Below are positions 54,232-63,985 of a stretch of 64,000 nt of DNA, one piece after another. This DNA comes from Alphaproteobacteria bacterium. Lineage in GTDB: Bacteria > Pseudomonadota > Alphaproteobacteria > JAAEOK01. A program made the translations under genes and the position numbers. Location of the stretch: positions 1 to 64,000 of the forward strand of contig JAAEOK010000045.1 in the NCBI GenBank assembly GCA_024244705.1. Direction: 5' to 3'. Position 1 is the first letter of the stretch. The number at the start of each line of letters is the position of its first letter. Under the pieces are notes generated by a model, which had not been told where the DNA came from, made no database searches, and was given only the letters and a program-made list of their open reading frames with translations.

Positions 54232-55212
54232 TCAGCTGTCGTAAAGCCCGGCGACGCTGCCGCGTTGTTGAACCAGTGCCAGCACGGTGTCGATATAGGG
54301 CGTTTCGGTGTCGGTTAGCCGGCCCAGTTCCTGAACGGCGGTCACCAGCGCGTCGATTTCCATCGCGCGGCCGTGGTCCAGATCCTGCAGCATCGATGTT
54401 CGGTGAGCGCCGACCGCCGCCGCGCCATCAATCCTTTCGTCGACATCGATGCGGAACTCGACGCCCAGCTTCTCACCGATTTCCTTTGCTTCGAGCATCA
54501 TGTTGCGGGCCACGGCCCTGGTTCCCGAATCGGTAGCCACGATGTCGAGAGTGGCATGGGTCAGCGCGCTGATCGGATTGAAACAGAGATTTCCCCACAA
54601 CTTCTTCCAAATGTCGTCGCGGATGTTGGTGCGGATCGGCGCCTGCAATCCTGAATCGATCATCGCCCGGCTCAGCGTTTCGCAGCGGGTCGATACCTCA
54701 CCGTTCGGTTCGCCGAGAGTGAATTTGTTGCCGTAGACGTGCCGGACGATTCCCGGCGCTTCGATCTCCGTCGCCGGAAAAACAACGCAGCCGATTGCCC
54801 GCTCGGGATGGAGCGTCCGCCATTGGCGCCCCCCGGGATCGACCGATTCAACGTAGCGGCCATCGTAGGGGCCGCCGAGTTTGTAGAAATACCACCAGGG
54901 AACGCCGTTCTGCGCGGTCACGAGAGACGTATCATTGCCGAACAGAGGCAGCATCTGCTCAACGATATCGCATGCTTGGTGAGATTTGAGGGTGACGATG
55001 ACGTAGTCCTGCGGTCCCGCCTCGGTAGGATCGTCGGTGCAGAACGGACGCGTCACCCGTTCTTCGCCGTCGATCTTAAGGCGCAGACCGTTCGCCCTCA
55101 TCGCTTCGAGGTGAGCACCGCGGGCTATCAAGGAAACATCGAGGCCGCTGATAGCAAGCTGTGCGCCAAGATAGCCGCCGATCGCGCCCGCACCATAGAT
55201 GCAGATCTTCAT
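54232..55212 (-). CDS. Ketopantoate reductase-family (PanE/ApbA) protein
   Basis: A 326-residue NADP-dependent 2-hydroxyacid-type dehydrogenase: N-terminal GAGAIGGYLGAQL, then RGAHLEAMRANGL and a C-terminal helical domain with NPISALTHA. PanE homologues are often recruited to catabolic loci to reduce or oxidise a 2-keto acid, so panE is not assigned. It is convergent with caiD. A 205-nt gap separates it from the end of the SucD-like gene, which lies on the same strand and upstream of it. Confidence 0.83.
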   Translation of the reverse strand: MKICIYGAGAIGGYLGAQLAISGLDVSLIARGAHLEAMRANGLRLKIDGEERVTRPFCTDDPTEAGPQDYVIVTLKSHQACDIVEQMLPLFGNDTSLVTAQNGVPWWYFYKLGGPYDGRYVESVDPGGRQWRTLHPERAIGCVVFPATEIEAPGIVRHVYGNKFTLGEPNGEVSTRCETLSRAMIDSGLQAPIRTNIRDDIWKKLWGNLCFNPISALTHATLDIVATDSGTRAVARNMMLEAKEIGEKLGVEFRIDVDERIDGAAAVGAHRTSMLQDLDHGRAMEIDALVTAVQELGRLTDTETPYIDTVLALVQQRGSVAGLYDS

Positions 55213-55417
55213 GCTTTTCGATCCCCCAGGTGCACTCGTAACGGCGCGTTCAGATTTCCGGGGAGCCTTGTCGCCGATCAGGCGTTGGGCCCCGTCTCGG
55301 ATTCGGCCGGTCGAATTCTGTGCCCTTGCGACGCTGTTTAGCGAGATTCGGGCGCAAAATCAAACCGTGCGGATCGCTCCCGCACAACCCTGCATCCTGA
55401 GTCGGCGAGGCGCCGAT

Positions 55418-56293
55418 CTATCCATTGAGCGCATCGCGCACTGTGCTGCCAACCTCGGCAGCGGAGGGAGCGATAAGGACGCCCGCTGCACGCAAGGCGT
55501 CGATCTTTACTGACGCCGTGCCGCGACCGAAGACATTGACGGTTCCGGCGTGCCCCATGCGGCGTTCGGTCGGTGCGTGGACACCCGCGACATACGCTAC
55601 AATCGGCTTCGTCGGCTTTGATTGCTGAATATATTCGGCAGCCTCTTCTTCGGCGGTGCCGCCAATTTCTCCAAGCATGATGATGGCGGTCGTTTCTGGA
55701 TCGGCGAAAAATAGCTCCAGGCAATCGACGAAGCCCATGCCATAGACCGGGTCGCCGCCGATACCGACGGAAGTCGATTGCCCGAGCCGGTATGCGGTTA
55801 CCTGATCCACGACTTCGGACGTCAGCGACGCCGACCGGGACACGATGCCGACACCTCCCGGGCGCTCGAGGTGAGCCGGCATGACACCTATCTTGCATCG
55901 TCCGGGAACGATAATTCCTTGCGAATTCGGACCGATGAGCCGAGTCTTCGATCCTTCGAGGCGCCGCTTGACGCGAACCATGTCGAGCACCGGCACCCGT
56001 TCCGTTACACAAACAGCCAACGGGATCTCCGCCTCCACCGCTTCGATGATGGCAGCGGCGGCCGATTGCGGCGGTACGAAGACTGCGCTTGCGGTGGCGC
56101 CGGTTTCGGCAACCGCCTGAGCAACCGAATCGAAAACCGGCAGGCCAAGATGTTTTTGCCCACCCTTTCCAGGAACAACTCCGCCGACAACGTTGGTGCC
56201 GTAGGCAATGGCACGTTCCATGTGATAGGTGGCCACGTGTCCGGTTAGGCCCTGGCAAATAACTTTGGTATCCGAATTGATCAGAATGGCCAT
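55418..56293 (-). CDS. Succinyl-CoA ligase alpha subunit-like protein (SucD/MtkB family)
   Basis: A 291-residue CoA ligase alpha subunit. CoA-binding N-terminus ([13 protein letters not shown]), [38 protein letters not shown] and the phosphohistidine in RRMGHAGTV are present. The conserved SRSGTLTYE of SucD is SRSASLTSE here. ATG 56293, 4 nt after the beta-subunit stop. A second, non-housekeeping acyl-CoA ligase pair is likely, possibly for malate or another dicarboxylate or acyl acid. Confidence 0.86.
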   Translation of the reverse strand: MAILINSDTKVICQGLTGHVATYHMERAIAYGTNVVGGVVPGKGGQKHLGLPVFDSVAQAVAETGATASAVFVPPQSAAAAIIEAVEAEIPLAVCVTERVPVLDMVRVKRRLEGSKTRLIGPNSQGIIVPGRCKIGVMPAHLERPGGVGIVSRSASLTSEVVDQVTAYRLGQSTSVGIGGDPVYGMGFVDCLELFFADPETTAIIMLGEIGGTAEEEAAEYIQQSKPTKPIVAYVAGVHAPTERRMGHAGTVNVFGRGTASVKIDALRAAGVLIAPSAAEVGSTVRDALNG

Positions 56294-56297
56294 CCCG

Positions 56298-57467
56298 TCA
56301 TGCCCTCTTCGCGGCGGCAATTACTTTGTCCGCAGCGTCCATCATATCGCGGGCAAAAACCACAGGAACGCCACGTGCGGTGAGCGCCTTTTCGGCTAGT
56401 TCCTTGTTCGTACCGGCGGTCCGAACGATAAGCGGTACCCGCAATCCGAGCTCCTTGCACGACGCGGCGACACCTTCGGTGACCGTGTCGCAACGCAGAA
56501 TGCCGCCGCCATAGATGTTGACCAAGATGGCCCTGATCTTCGGGTTGGAAAGCAGCATCTTGAATCCCGTCGCGATTTGGTCGCGTGTTGCGACCGGCCG
56601 AATATCCATGAAATCAGCCGGGTCTCCACCACGTTCCTTCAACAGGTCGACCGTCGCCAACGCCAATCCGGCACCGTTGACCATCACGCCGATATCGCCG
56701 CCCAGTTTTACATAGTTTAACTCGAACCGCTTCGCCTCGACCTCGCTTGGGTCAACCTCGTTGACATCGCGCAATGAATCGAGCTCGCGATGACGGTACA
56801 AAGCGTTGTCGTCGAGCACCATCTTGACGTCGAGCGCAACCAAGGTTCCTTGGTTGGTTACGACAAGGGGATTGATTTCGATCAGGCTGGCATCGTTTTC
56901 GATAAACGCGTCGTAGGTTCCCTTCATGACATCGGCCGCCGACGCGGCGAGGTCGCCATCGAGCCCGAGTTTAGCAGCGAATGCCATCGCCGCGCTTCGG
57001 TCGAATCCGACGTCAGGATCGATAACCAACCGCGCGATCCGGTCCGGGTGCGCGATCGCCGTTTCCTCGATGTCTTCGCCGCCTTCTTTCGCGCCGATGA
57101 ATGCCACCCGCCCGGCCGAGCGGTCGACCAGGGCGGCAAGATAAACTTCCTGAACGATGCCGACCGCCTGTTCGATATATACCTGATGGACGGCCTTGCC
57201 CTCCGGACCGGTCTGGTCCGTGACGATCCGATTGCCGAGGAGGTCGCGTGCGGCGGCGGTAACCTCTTCCGTCGTCTTTACCAGGCGGACACCCCGTGCC
57301 TTTCCGCGTCCGCCGGCATGAACCTGCACCTTCACCGCCCAGGCGCGGCCGTCGATCTTGCGCGCGACGGATGCGGCGTCCGCCGGGGTTTCCGCGACTT
57401 CACCGGCGGGGATAGGTATGCCGTAGCCCGCGAGGATCTTCTTTGCCTGATATTCGTGAATGTTCAT
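56298..57467 (-). CDS. Succinyl-CoA ligase beta subunit-like protein (SucC/MtkA family) with altered Gly motif
   Basis: A 389-residue ATP-grasp ligase subunit: [38 protein letters not shown] and [11 protein letters not shown] are standard. The highly conserved LDVGGGA stretch of the beta subunit, which faces the alpha phosphohistidine, reads MDIRPVA here, and NIFAGI is NIYGGGI. This hints at changed chemistry or partner contact. ATG 57467 follows GGAGG. A perfect palindrome TGGTATACCA lies upstream at 57516. Confidence 0.86.
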   Translation of the reverse strand: MNIHEYQAKKILAGYGIPIPAGEVAETPADAASVARKIDGRAWAVKVQVHAGGRGKARGVRLVKTTEEVTAAARDLLGNRIVTDQTGPEGKAVHQVYIEQAVGIVQEVYLAALVDRSAGRVAFIGAKEGGEDIEETAIAHPDRIARLVIDPDVGFDRSAAMAFAAKLGLDGDLAASAADVMKGTYDAFIENDASLIEINPLVVTNQGTLVALDVKMVLDDNALYRHRELDSLRDVNEVDPSEVEAKRFELNYVKLGGDIGVMVNGAGLALATVDLLKERGGDPADFMDIRPVATRDQIATGFKMLLSNPKIRAILVNIYGGGILRCDTVTEGVAASCKELGLRVPLIVRTAGTNKELAEKALTARGVPVVFARDMMDAADKVIAAAKRA

Positions 57468-57895
57468 GGCTTGAACCTCCAGCAGGTGCGGGCAAATTGT
57501 GGGTATCGGTGTTCTTGGTATACCATATGCCAGATGTTTGTTAGCCGCAATTTTTTTGTCCGATACGGTGCCACGGTACGACGAGAACCTGACACAAGCC
57601 ACCGCAACATCCCACTCGAATCCCGTGACCACATCCGCGTCCGCAACGTCAACCGTGACGGCGGAATGCCGGCAAGCCCGGATCGGTACGGAAACTCAAA
57701 CGCCGGGATCCACTTTCGGTCTTGAGGCGGGATTCGGCCTTACGATCGGTACGATGCCATAGAATCAACCGTTGCCCGAATGGCAGCTGCAAGCAATAGC
57801 ATCGTTCAATTCGACATAATGGGCGCGCTGACCATGGGAGCGCGGCCGCGCGCCGCACCGATGCCCGAACCCTAAACCGAGTGGCGGCATCGCAG
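57468..57895. other. Intergenic region, 428 nt, upstream of the SucCD-like operon
   Basis: No credible gene. It carries the operator-like palindrome at 57516-57525 next to the beta-subunit start and a 12-bp GC palindrome GCGCGGCCGCGC at 57840-57851. Short open frames on both strands have no recognisable motif or Shine-Dalgarno site. Between same-strand genes, so it should hold the SucCD-like promoter and the end of the ureohydrolase transcript. Confidence 0.5.
57516..57525. promoter_or_regulatory. GntR/FadR-like operator TGGTATACCA
   Basis: A perfect 10-bp palindrome 49 bp upstream of the SucC-like start. TGGT-N2-ACCA resembles the TGGT-Nx-ACCA core bound by many FadR-type GntR repressors. 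No GntR gene is in the window. Confidence 0.4.
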
Positions 57896-58912
57896 TTAGG
57901 TCGTAACTTTTTCCTTGATTCTTGCTTCCGCGGACAAGGCGGCATCACTCGACCTGAGATCGCGCTCGTGGAAAATGAACCCGAGGAAATTCAGCAACAA
58001 TTGCGCGGCCAGGAATGTCGTCGTGCCGTCACGGTCATAGTCGGGCGCGACTTCGACGAGATCAATGCCGACGACGTCTCCCTGTCTGACCAATCCCTGG
58101 AGGATTTCGAGAATTTCGTAATAGAGGAATCCGCCATGGCTCGGCGTGCCGGTCCCCGGGGCGATCGACGGATCGAAGCCATCGATATCGATGGTGCAAT
58201 AATAGCGAACGCCTTTCGGGATTCGTTCGAGTACGCCGTCGCGGCCAAGGTGGCGCACATGGCGCACCGACAGGATGTCCGATCCGGCCGCGCGCGCCGC
58301 GTCGTAGTCCGACCGGTTCGACGAAGATACGTTGCGGATGCCCAGTTGGGTCATACCGGTCACGTGCTTCATTTCGGAGGCACGGCGCAGCGGATTGCCG
58401 TGGCCATATCGAACGCCATGACGCTCGTCGACGAAATCGAGGTGTGCATCGACGTGAATCAAATGAACCGGCGGCTTGTCGTTGAAGGCCTTGATGCAGG
58501 GGATATGAACGGAATGATCGCCGCCCAGCACGACCGGTAGCGCATCGGCATCGAGTATCTTACGGACGGCGAATTCGATATTGTCGTGGCTCTTGATCGT
58601 ATCGGTATGAACCATATCGGCGTCACCCATATCGACCATATGCACTTTATCCGCCGGTAAATACGTGACGTCGTCTTCGAAGTCATAGGCGCCGCTGTGG
58701 CCGAAGGAAAAAAGCGTGGATGCCTCACGAATCGCACGCGGCCCAAACCGCGCGCCGGCGCGATATTGGGTCCCCATGTCGAAGGGCGCACCAAGAATTG
58801 CCACATCGGCATCGATCGCGTTCCAGTCGAGGCAGATCGGCTGCTTCCCGAAAGTACAGTGGCCGACAAACGGCAGGTCCAACCGCCCGCTTTCGTATCC
58901 GTGTTCGCTCAT
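57896..58912 (-). CDS. Ureohydrolase (agmatinase / guanidinobutyrase family), copy 2
   Basis: A 338-residue manganese ureohydrolase with GAPFDMGTQYRAGARFGPRAIRE, GGDHSVHIP, HVDAHLDF, TIDIDGFDPSIAPGTGTPSHGG. All six metal-binding residues and the standard agmatinase GTGTP loop are present, unlike copy 1 at 27383. It hydrolyses a guanidino compound to urea and an amine. Start ATG 58912. It is divergent from the ornithine-cyclodeaminase-like gene, a sensible pair for arginine-type nitrogen. Confidence 0.89.
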   Translation of the reverse strand: MSEHGYESGRLDLPFVGHCTFGKQPICLDWNAIDADVAILGAPFDMGTQYRAGARFGPRAIREASTLFSFGHSGAYDFEDDVTYLPADKVHMVDMGDADMVHTDTIKSHDNIEFAVRKILDADALPVVLGGDHSVHIPCIKAFNDKPPVHLIHVDAHLDFVDERHGVRYGHGNPLRRASEMKHVTGMTQLGIRNVSSSNRSDYDAARAAGSDILSVRHVRHLGRDGVLERIPKGVRYYCTIDIDGFDPSIAPGTGTPSHGGFLYYEILEILQGLVRQGDVVGIDLVEVAPDYDRDGTTTFLAAQLLLNFLGFIFHERDLRSSDAALSAEARIKEKVTT

Positions 58913-59066
58913 GGCTAGCCTCGATCGTTGCTGATCCAAGTCACAGGATTTCGAACTTCCCTTCGGTATGCTGGATCGAAATTAGTATAGCCGGAAATAT
59001 TCCATTGTTATCGGATTCGTGAAAGGCTGGGTGAACCAGGTGTTTCCAAGAAATATTGCCCGTCAA

Positions 59067-60038
59067 ATGCGATTCATCGACGCCCGCCAAGTCTATGAAG
59101 CTGGCGATTTCAGCGCATTGATGGATGCGCTCGAGCGCGATCATCAGGCCCCGGTGCCAATGGTCGAGCGTGTCCTTCTTGAAACCGAAGCACGGGACAA
59201 GACGCGCAACGGGTTCCTCATCTGGCCGGCCTGGCAGCCGGGCGAAATTCTGGGCGCGAAGTTGGTGACCATTTTTCCAGGTAATGACACGCAGTCTGCA
59301 GGGGTTCCTTCGGTACAGGCGATCTACAATTTGTTCGACGGTGGGGATGGGCGATTGCTGGCGGCGATCGACGGCACCGCCCTGACTTACCTGAAAACGG
59401 CCGCCGATTCGGCGCTCGGCGCGCGTTTTCTTGCGCGACGCGATAGTCGCCATCTGGTCATGGTCGGAGCCGGCGCCCTGGCACCCCACTTGATCGAAGC
59501 GCATCTGATTTCGTGCTCGTCGGTCGAGCGGGTAACTTTGTGGAACCGTACCGCAGAGCGCGCGGTGGCGCTTTGCGATCGGTTAGTACGCCCGGGGCTG
59601 GAGGTCACGGCGGCGGAAGACTTGGAAGAATCGGTTCGTGCAGGCGACATCATTTGCTGTGCGACGATGGCGCAGGATCCGTTGATCCAGGCGGAGTGGC
59701 TCGCTCCGGGGAGCCATCTCGACCTGGTCGGCTCGTTCACGACGGAAATGGCGGAGGCAGCGCCTCGGGTCGCTGCAATGGCCGACGTCTATGTCGATAC
59801 CCGTTGGTTCACGGTTGGCCATTGCGGCGATTTGGACCGTGCCATCGAGCAGGGTCTGATGGCGCCGGAAGACATTAGAGGCGATCTTTTCGAACTCTGT
59901 GCAGCCAAGGTTGCGGGGCGCATCTCCGCGGATCAAATCACCATGTTCAAGAATGCCGGCGGCGCGCATCTCGACCTGATGACGGCTCGGTTCCTGTGGG
60001 AAAAGGTGCGTGATCAGGCGCCCGGACATGACGGCTGA
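59067..60038 (+). CDS. Ornithine cyclodeaminase / mu-crystallin family protein
   Basis: A 323-residue NAD(P)-binding protein of the OCD/mu-crystallin family: GAKLVTIFPGN, LTYLKTAADSALGARFLAR, Rossmann VMVGAGALAPHLIEAH and DLVGSFTTEMAEA. I prefer ATG 59067 (MRFIDARQVYEAG, typical start) over GTG 59019. Members deaminate ornithine to proline or reduce cyclic imines such as pyrroline-carboxylate. The key Asp of true ornithine cyclodeaminase cannot be assigned by eye. Divergent from a ureohydrolase. Confidence 0.84.
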   Translation: MRFIDARQVYEAGDFSALMDALERDHQAPVPMVERVLLETEARDKTRNGFLIWPAWQPGEILGAKLVTIFPGNDTQSAGVPSVQAIYNLFDGGDGRLLAAIDGTALTYLKTAADSALGARFLARRDSRHLVMVGAGALAPHLIEAHLISCSSVERVTLWNRTAERAVALCDRLVRPGLEVTAAEDLEESVRAGDIICCATMAQDPLIQAEWLAPGSHLDLVGSFTTEMAEAAPRVAAMADVYVDTRWFTVGHCGDLDRAIEQGLMAPEDIRGDLFELCAAKVAGRISADQITMFKNAGGAHLDLMTARFLWEKVRDQAPGHDG

Positions 60039-60163
60039 ACATTCAACGCGCCACCCGATGGGCCCGGATGCCGCCTCTCCTGACGGATGGCTCAAATGCC
60101 CGCCGCAGGGGAATTACTCTTCGTTTTCGGGTAGAATCGAATGTTGCTCAATGGAGGTGTCGA

Positions 60164-60718
60164 ATGGCGGGTGACCGACAGGGGTTTGGCGACAAACGGG
60201 TAAAATCATTCGAGTTCCGCTGCGATCAATGTGGCGAAGTCCACACCGGTTCACCGTCATTCGCTTATGCGCGACCCCACCAATACTTCCTGGTTCCCAA
60301 ATCCGAGCGGGAGCACCGCATCCGAATTGATCGCGATACCTGTGTCATTGATGAAGACACATTTTTCGTACGTGGTTTATTGGAAATTCCAATTCGGGAC
60401 ACGCAAGATCCGTTCTTGTGGGGAGTTTGGGTCAGCCAGAGCCCCGAGAGTTTCGCGCGTTATGTCGAAACCTTCGATCAAGATCAAAGCGGCGACGGCA
60501 GCTTCGGTTGGCTCACGGTGACCATGCCGGGTTACGTTCGAACCCCAAATGGCGAGGAATTGGAGAATTTGGCCTGTGACATCAGGTGGCAGGATGTGGG
60601 ACAACGCCCTCTGATCGCGCCGCACGAATGTGACCACCCCCTGTATCGTGACTTCACGAATGGAATTGATTGGGACCGGGCTATCGAACTCGCTCAGCTG
60701 GTCTTGCACAGCGATTAA
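60164..60718 (+). CDS. DUF2199 domain-containing protein
   Basis: A 184-residue protein with an N-terminal CDQCGEVHTGSPSFAY, then DEDTFFVRGLLEIPI, FLWGVWVSQS and a C-terminal HPLYRDFTNGI, the pattern of DUF2199 proteins. The CxxC pair may bind a metal. Function unknown. ATG 60164 follows GGAGGTG. It is convergent with the flavoprotein gene and appears monocistronic. Confidence 0.82.
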   Translation: MAGDRQGFGDKRVKSFEFRCDQCGEVHTGSPSFAYARPHQYFLVPKSEREHRIRIDRDTCVIDEDTFFVRGLLEIPIRDTQDPFLWGVWVSQSPESFARYVETFDQDQSGDGSFGWLTVTMPGYVRTPNGEELENLACDIRWQDVGQRPLIAPHECDHPLYRDFTNGIDWDRAIELAQLVLHSD

Positions 60719-60738
60719 CCGCCGGACATCGACCGCGC

Positions 60739-62724
60739 CTAAAGAGAAAGTCCCAACCGCCGGCCCTCGTAGATCGCCGCCGGCGCGTGGCGCGGAGCGA
60801 CACAATCGCCAATGCTATGAAGCTCTAGCTCGGTATCGGCGAGATCCGCGGCGAGGCCCGATTGGGCGGCATTTGGTGTCGCCAGGACGAGGCTATCAAA
60901 GGAACGGTGCTCGGTCTGGCCATCGAGCAGATCGAGAAGGGTGGCGGCATCGCCGTGCCACTCCCGTAGCGCCGTATTTATCAACATCTCTGTGCCCAAC
61001 TGCTTGAGCTTCTCACGAAGCGGGTAGTCGGCGCTTGTGCGCACGAGTTCGCGGCCGATCATAGGATCGGGGGATGCGAGGGTCACGTCGTAGCCGGCCT
61101 CGGCGAGATGCCATGCGGTGCCGCAGCCGCGCCAATTGCCGCCATCGTCGATCACGAGTATGCGCCGGCCAAGCCGAGCCGCCTTTCCCATCACATCCTC
61201 GACCGACCATGTGTTTCCGCGTTCGATCCCCGGCAACGAATCGAATTGTGGCAACGCCCGCTGAAAGCCGGTGCCCGAAGGCCACGAACCGGTGGCGACA
61301 ATTACCGCATCCGGAGCGAAGGCGACGACATCCGCGGCGTCGACGAATGCGTTCAACTGGATCGTTACTTGATGTTTTCGCAGCTGGCCTTCGTACCATT
61401 CCAGCAAGTCGAGGATCTGACCCCGCCGCGGCTGCAGCCCTGCCAGGCGAAATTGCCCGCCCAAGTCGTTGGCCGCCTCGGTTAGGGTCACTTGATGGCC
61501 CCGTTCGGCCAACACCCGCGCGGCCTCGATCCCGGCCGGGCCGCCGCCGATGACCAAGATCCGGCGCGGGATCGGCGAGGGCGTGAATCGGTCACCGCCC
61601 CACTCGAACTCACGGCCGGCCGACGGATTAACCAAGCATGAGATCCAATAGTCGCGGGAGCGACGTCCCCAGCACATCTGGTTGCACGAGATGCACCGAC
61701 GAATGTCTTCGGGGCGTCCTTCGCGAGCTTTGTTCGCAAGATGGGGATCGGCAATTTGGCCACGCACGATACTGACCATGTCGGCCTGATTGGAGGCGAT
61801 TACGTAGTCCGCATTTTCCGGAGTACGTATGTGGCTTTCGGCCTGGACCTTGGCGTGGATCACGGCTTGCTTGAGTGCCTCGGCGAAGGGCGGACCCAGG
61901 TTCTCCGCATAGAGGAACGTTGGGATGAGCTGGGGAAAGTCGAAATAGCCGCCGGTGCCGCAGGTTACATAGTCGACCAGCCCCCGAGCGTCATGCCAAG
62001 CGACCACCTCCTGGAGGGCTTCGATCGACAACGACACTTCGGTCGTTGGGTCGAGGCTCAAGGCCATGCCTATGACGAAATCGGGCCCGGTTGCTTCGCG
62101 AATGCGCCGTAGCACTTCGGCGGAAAACCTGGTTCGATTCTCGAGACTTCCGCCCCACCGATCGTCGCGTCGGTTCGACCATGGCGTCCAGAATTGCTCG
62201 GGCAACGAGTGATAGGCGGCAAAAATCTCGACGCCGTCGAAGCCCGATTCCCTGGCCCGTAGGGCTGCCGCGACGAAGCCCTCAATGAGCTCTTCGATCT
62301 CAGACTCGCTGACGGAGTGGCTGCCGTCGCTGTCGTGATAGGACGGTAATCCGGACGGTGACCAGTTGGGCTCGTACGAATTGTCATAATCGCCGTGCTG
62401 GCCGACATGGTAAAGCTGGTGAATCATGACCGCGCCGATGCCGTGGCAAGTGTCGGTGATCCTACGGAAGGCCGGAATAATGGAATCGTCGTCGTGGCGA
62501 AGATTGCCCCGGGTTAAAACCCCGGTGCGGTGAATCGGCACCGGTTCGACGACGATCATCGCCGCTCCACCACGCGCGCGCTCTTCGTAGTAGCCACGCA
62601 TTCGCTCGCCGGGCAGCCCGTCGACCGACATGTTGTTGGTATGGGCGCCGAAATTGAGCCGATGCTTGAGCGTTACCGATCCGACCTTCAGCGGCTCGAA
62701 TAGGTGCGGGAAGGGTGTCGTCAT
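60739..62724 (-). CDS. NADH:flavin oxidoreductase with [4Fe-4S] and FAD domain (DgcA / TMADH / 2,4-dienoyl-CoA reductase type)
   Basis: A 661-residue three-domain flavoprotein: an FMN-binding old-yellow-enzyme barrel (1-340, with FAAYHSLPEQF and RWGGSLENR), [4Fe-4S] ligands Cys344, Cys347, Cys351 and Cys363, then an FAD/NAD-type domain (ILVIGGGPAGIEAARVL at about 390 and a second dinucleotide motif ILVIDDGGNWRGCG). Trimethylamine dehydrogenase, dimethylglycine demethylase DgcA and stachydrine demethylases share this layout; the PEQF-WTP segment recalls TMADH. In a window rich in betaine enzymes an N-demethylase is the best guess. ATG 62724 follows GGCGGA. Divergent from a flavin reductase. 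Confidence 0.86.
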   Translation of the reverse strand: MTTPFPHLFEPLKVGSVTLKHRLNFGAHTNNMSVDGLPGERMRGYYEERARGGAAMIVVEPVPIHRTGVLTRGNLRHDDDSIIPAFRRITDTCHGIGAVMIHQLYHVGQHGDYDNSYEPNWSPSGLPSYHDSDGSHSVSESEIEELIEGFVAAALRARESGFDGVEIFAAYHSLPEQFWTPWSNRRDDRWGGSLENRTRFSAEVLRRIREATGPDFVIGMALSLDPTTEVSLSIEALQEVVAWHDARGLVDYVTCGTGGYFDFPQLIPTFLYAENLGPPFAEALKQAVIHAKVQAESHIRTPENADYVIASNQADMVSIVRGQIADPHLANKAREGRPEDIRRCISCNQMCWGRRSRDYWISCLVNPSAGREFEWGGDRFTPSPIPRRILVIGGGPAGIEAARVLAERGHQVTLTEAANDLGGQFRLAGLQPRRGQILDLLEWYEGQLRKHQVTIQLNAFVDAADVVAFAPDAVIVATGSWPSGTGFQRALPQFDSLPGIERGNTWSVEDVMGKAARLGRRILVIDDGGNWRGCGTAWHLAEAGYDVTLASPDPMIGRELVRTSADYPLREKLKQLGTEMLINTALREWHGDAATLLDLLDGQTEHRSFDSLVLATPNAAQSGLAADLADTELELHSIGDCVAPRHAPAAIYEGRRLGLSL

Positions 62725-62877
62725 CGTTCCGCCTTCGAAGCAATGCGGGGGCCGGTTTCCAGGCACCGGGTGGCTAAATTTCGCACGCTTGGAAGAGGCG
62801 AGCCACCGCGAAATGCTAGGGCGAGACGCCCTGGACGGTTACAATGGACGACCAATGCGGTGACGAAGGAAAGCGTT

Positions 62878-63822
62878 GTGGCAGGCGGTGACTTTGATTC
62901 CCTCGAATACCGGAAGGCGCTGGGCTGTTTTCTGACCGGTGTCACGGTCGTCACGACTGTCGACGAATTGGGCAGACCTCGCGGGTTCACGGCGAATTCC
63001 TTTACCTCCGTATCGATGGATCCGCCGCTTGTGCTGATTTGTATCGGCAACCACGCCCATAGCTATGGCGTATTTTCCGAGGCGGAGCATTTCGGCGTCA
63101 ATATCTTGAGCGAGCATCATCGCGAGGTTTCCAATATTTTTGCTTCCAAGCACCCGGAAAAATTCGCCCAGGTCGGCTGGAATCCGGGCGGACGCGGCTG
63201 TCCCTTGTTCGAGGATGCGGTCGCCTGGCTCGATTGCGTTGTGCACCAACGCGTCGAGGCGGGCGATCATATGATCCTGATCGGACGAGTCCTCGACTTC
63301 ACCCACTCGACACGCAGCCCGCTCGGCTATTGCCGAAGCAACTATGTTTCCCCGGGTCTCGACCAGGTGGCGGTCGGCCGGTCTGAGGGGCGAAAACGGC
63401 AGGTCGGTGCGATTCTGGAAACAGACGGAAGGTTACTCTTCCTGGTCGATCCCGGAACCGGCCATCTCACTCTGCCGGTCAGCGCCAGCTTGGGCGATGG
63501 GAGTGCCGATTCGGGCGGTCTTCTGGGCCTCCTCGCCGAGAATGGGGTCCACGCCGAGATCGAGTTTCTGTTCTCGGTCTATGACGACGACAATCACGGG
63601 CTGCAGGTCTTCTATCGCGGCACGGTGTTAAAGGATTTCGTGCCGGACCCAAAACAGACCCGGTTGTGCGGCTTCGACGAAATCCCGTGGGATGATCTTA
63701 CGGACCAGGCTACGCAGACAATGCTCCGCCGATATATCGACGAGCGGCGCAATGATCTGTTCGGCGTCTATGTCGGCGATTCCGACGCCGGGGATGTTCG
63801 CCGTCTGCAGCAGCCCGCCTGA
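62878..63822 (+). CDS. Flavin reductase-domain protein with extra C-terminal domain
   Basis: A 314-residue protein. Residues 1-165 form a flavin reductase-like FMN-binding split barrel (ALGCFLTGVTVVTT, GFTANSFTSVSMDPPLVLICI, FGVNILSEHH). Residues about 170-310 are an additional domain (GRKRQVGAILETDGRLLFLVDPGTG, then LFSVYDDDNHGLQVFYRG) that looks like a Nudix-type strand order but lacks a visible Nudix box. Start GTG 62878 with GAAGGA at 7-nt spacing. It may supply reduced flavin to a monooxygenase or partner the divergent DgcA-like flavoprotein. Confidence 0.82.
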   Translation: MAGGDFDSLEYRKALGCFLTGVTVVTTVDELGRPRGFTANSFTSVSMDPPLVLICIGNHAHSYGVFSEAEHFGVNILSEHHREVSNIFASKHPEKFAQVGWNPGGRGCPLFEDAVAWLDCVVHQRVEAGDHMILIGRVLDFTHSTRSPLGYCRSNYVSPGLDQVAVGRSEGRKRQVGAILETDGRLLFLVDPGTGHLTLPVSASLGDGSADSGGLLGLLAENGVHAEIEFLFSVYDDDNHGLQVFYRGTVLKDFVPDPKQTRLCGFDEIPWDDLTDQATQTMLRRYIDERRNDLFGVYVGDSDAGDVRRLQQPA

Positions 63823-63948
63823 TATCGTCGGATGTTTCGGTAATACCGACCTTCAAGACAATTGTGAGAGCGGGCCAATTTTTTTGGTTCTCCGATGACC
63901 CCCGCGAAACGGCACCCATTCTCCCAATCGCGATCGGCCCAAGTCGCC

Positions 63949-63985
63949 ACCCCTATCGGGACGGTCCCAATCTTGCTATAGGGGT
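63949..63985. repeat. Nested inverted repeats at the right edge
   Basis: ACCCCTAT (63949-63956) pairs exactly with ATAGGGGT (63978-63985); between them GGGAC-G-GTCCC (63958-63968) forms a second small palindrome. The pair could be a terminator-like or operator structure for a gene beyond the window. Confidence 0.4.
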
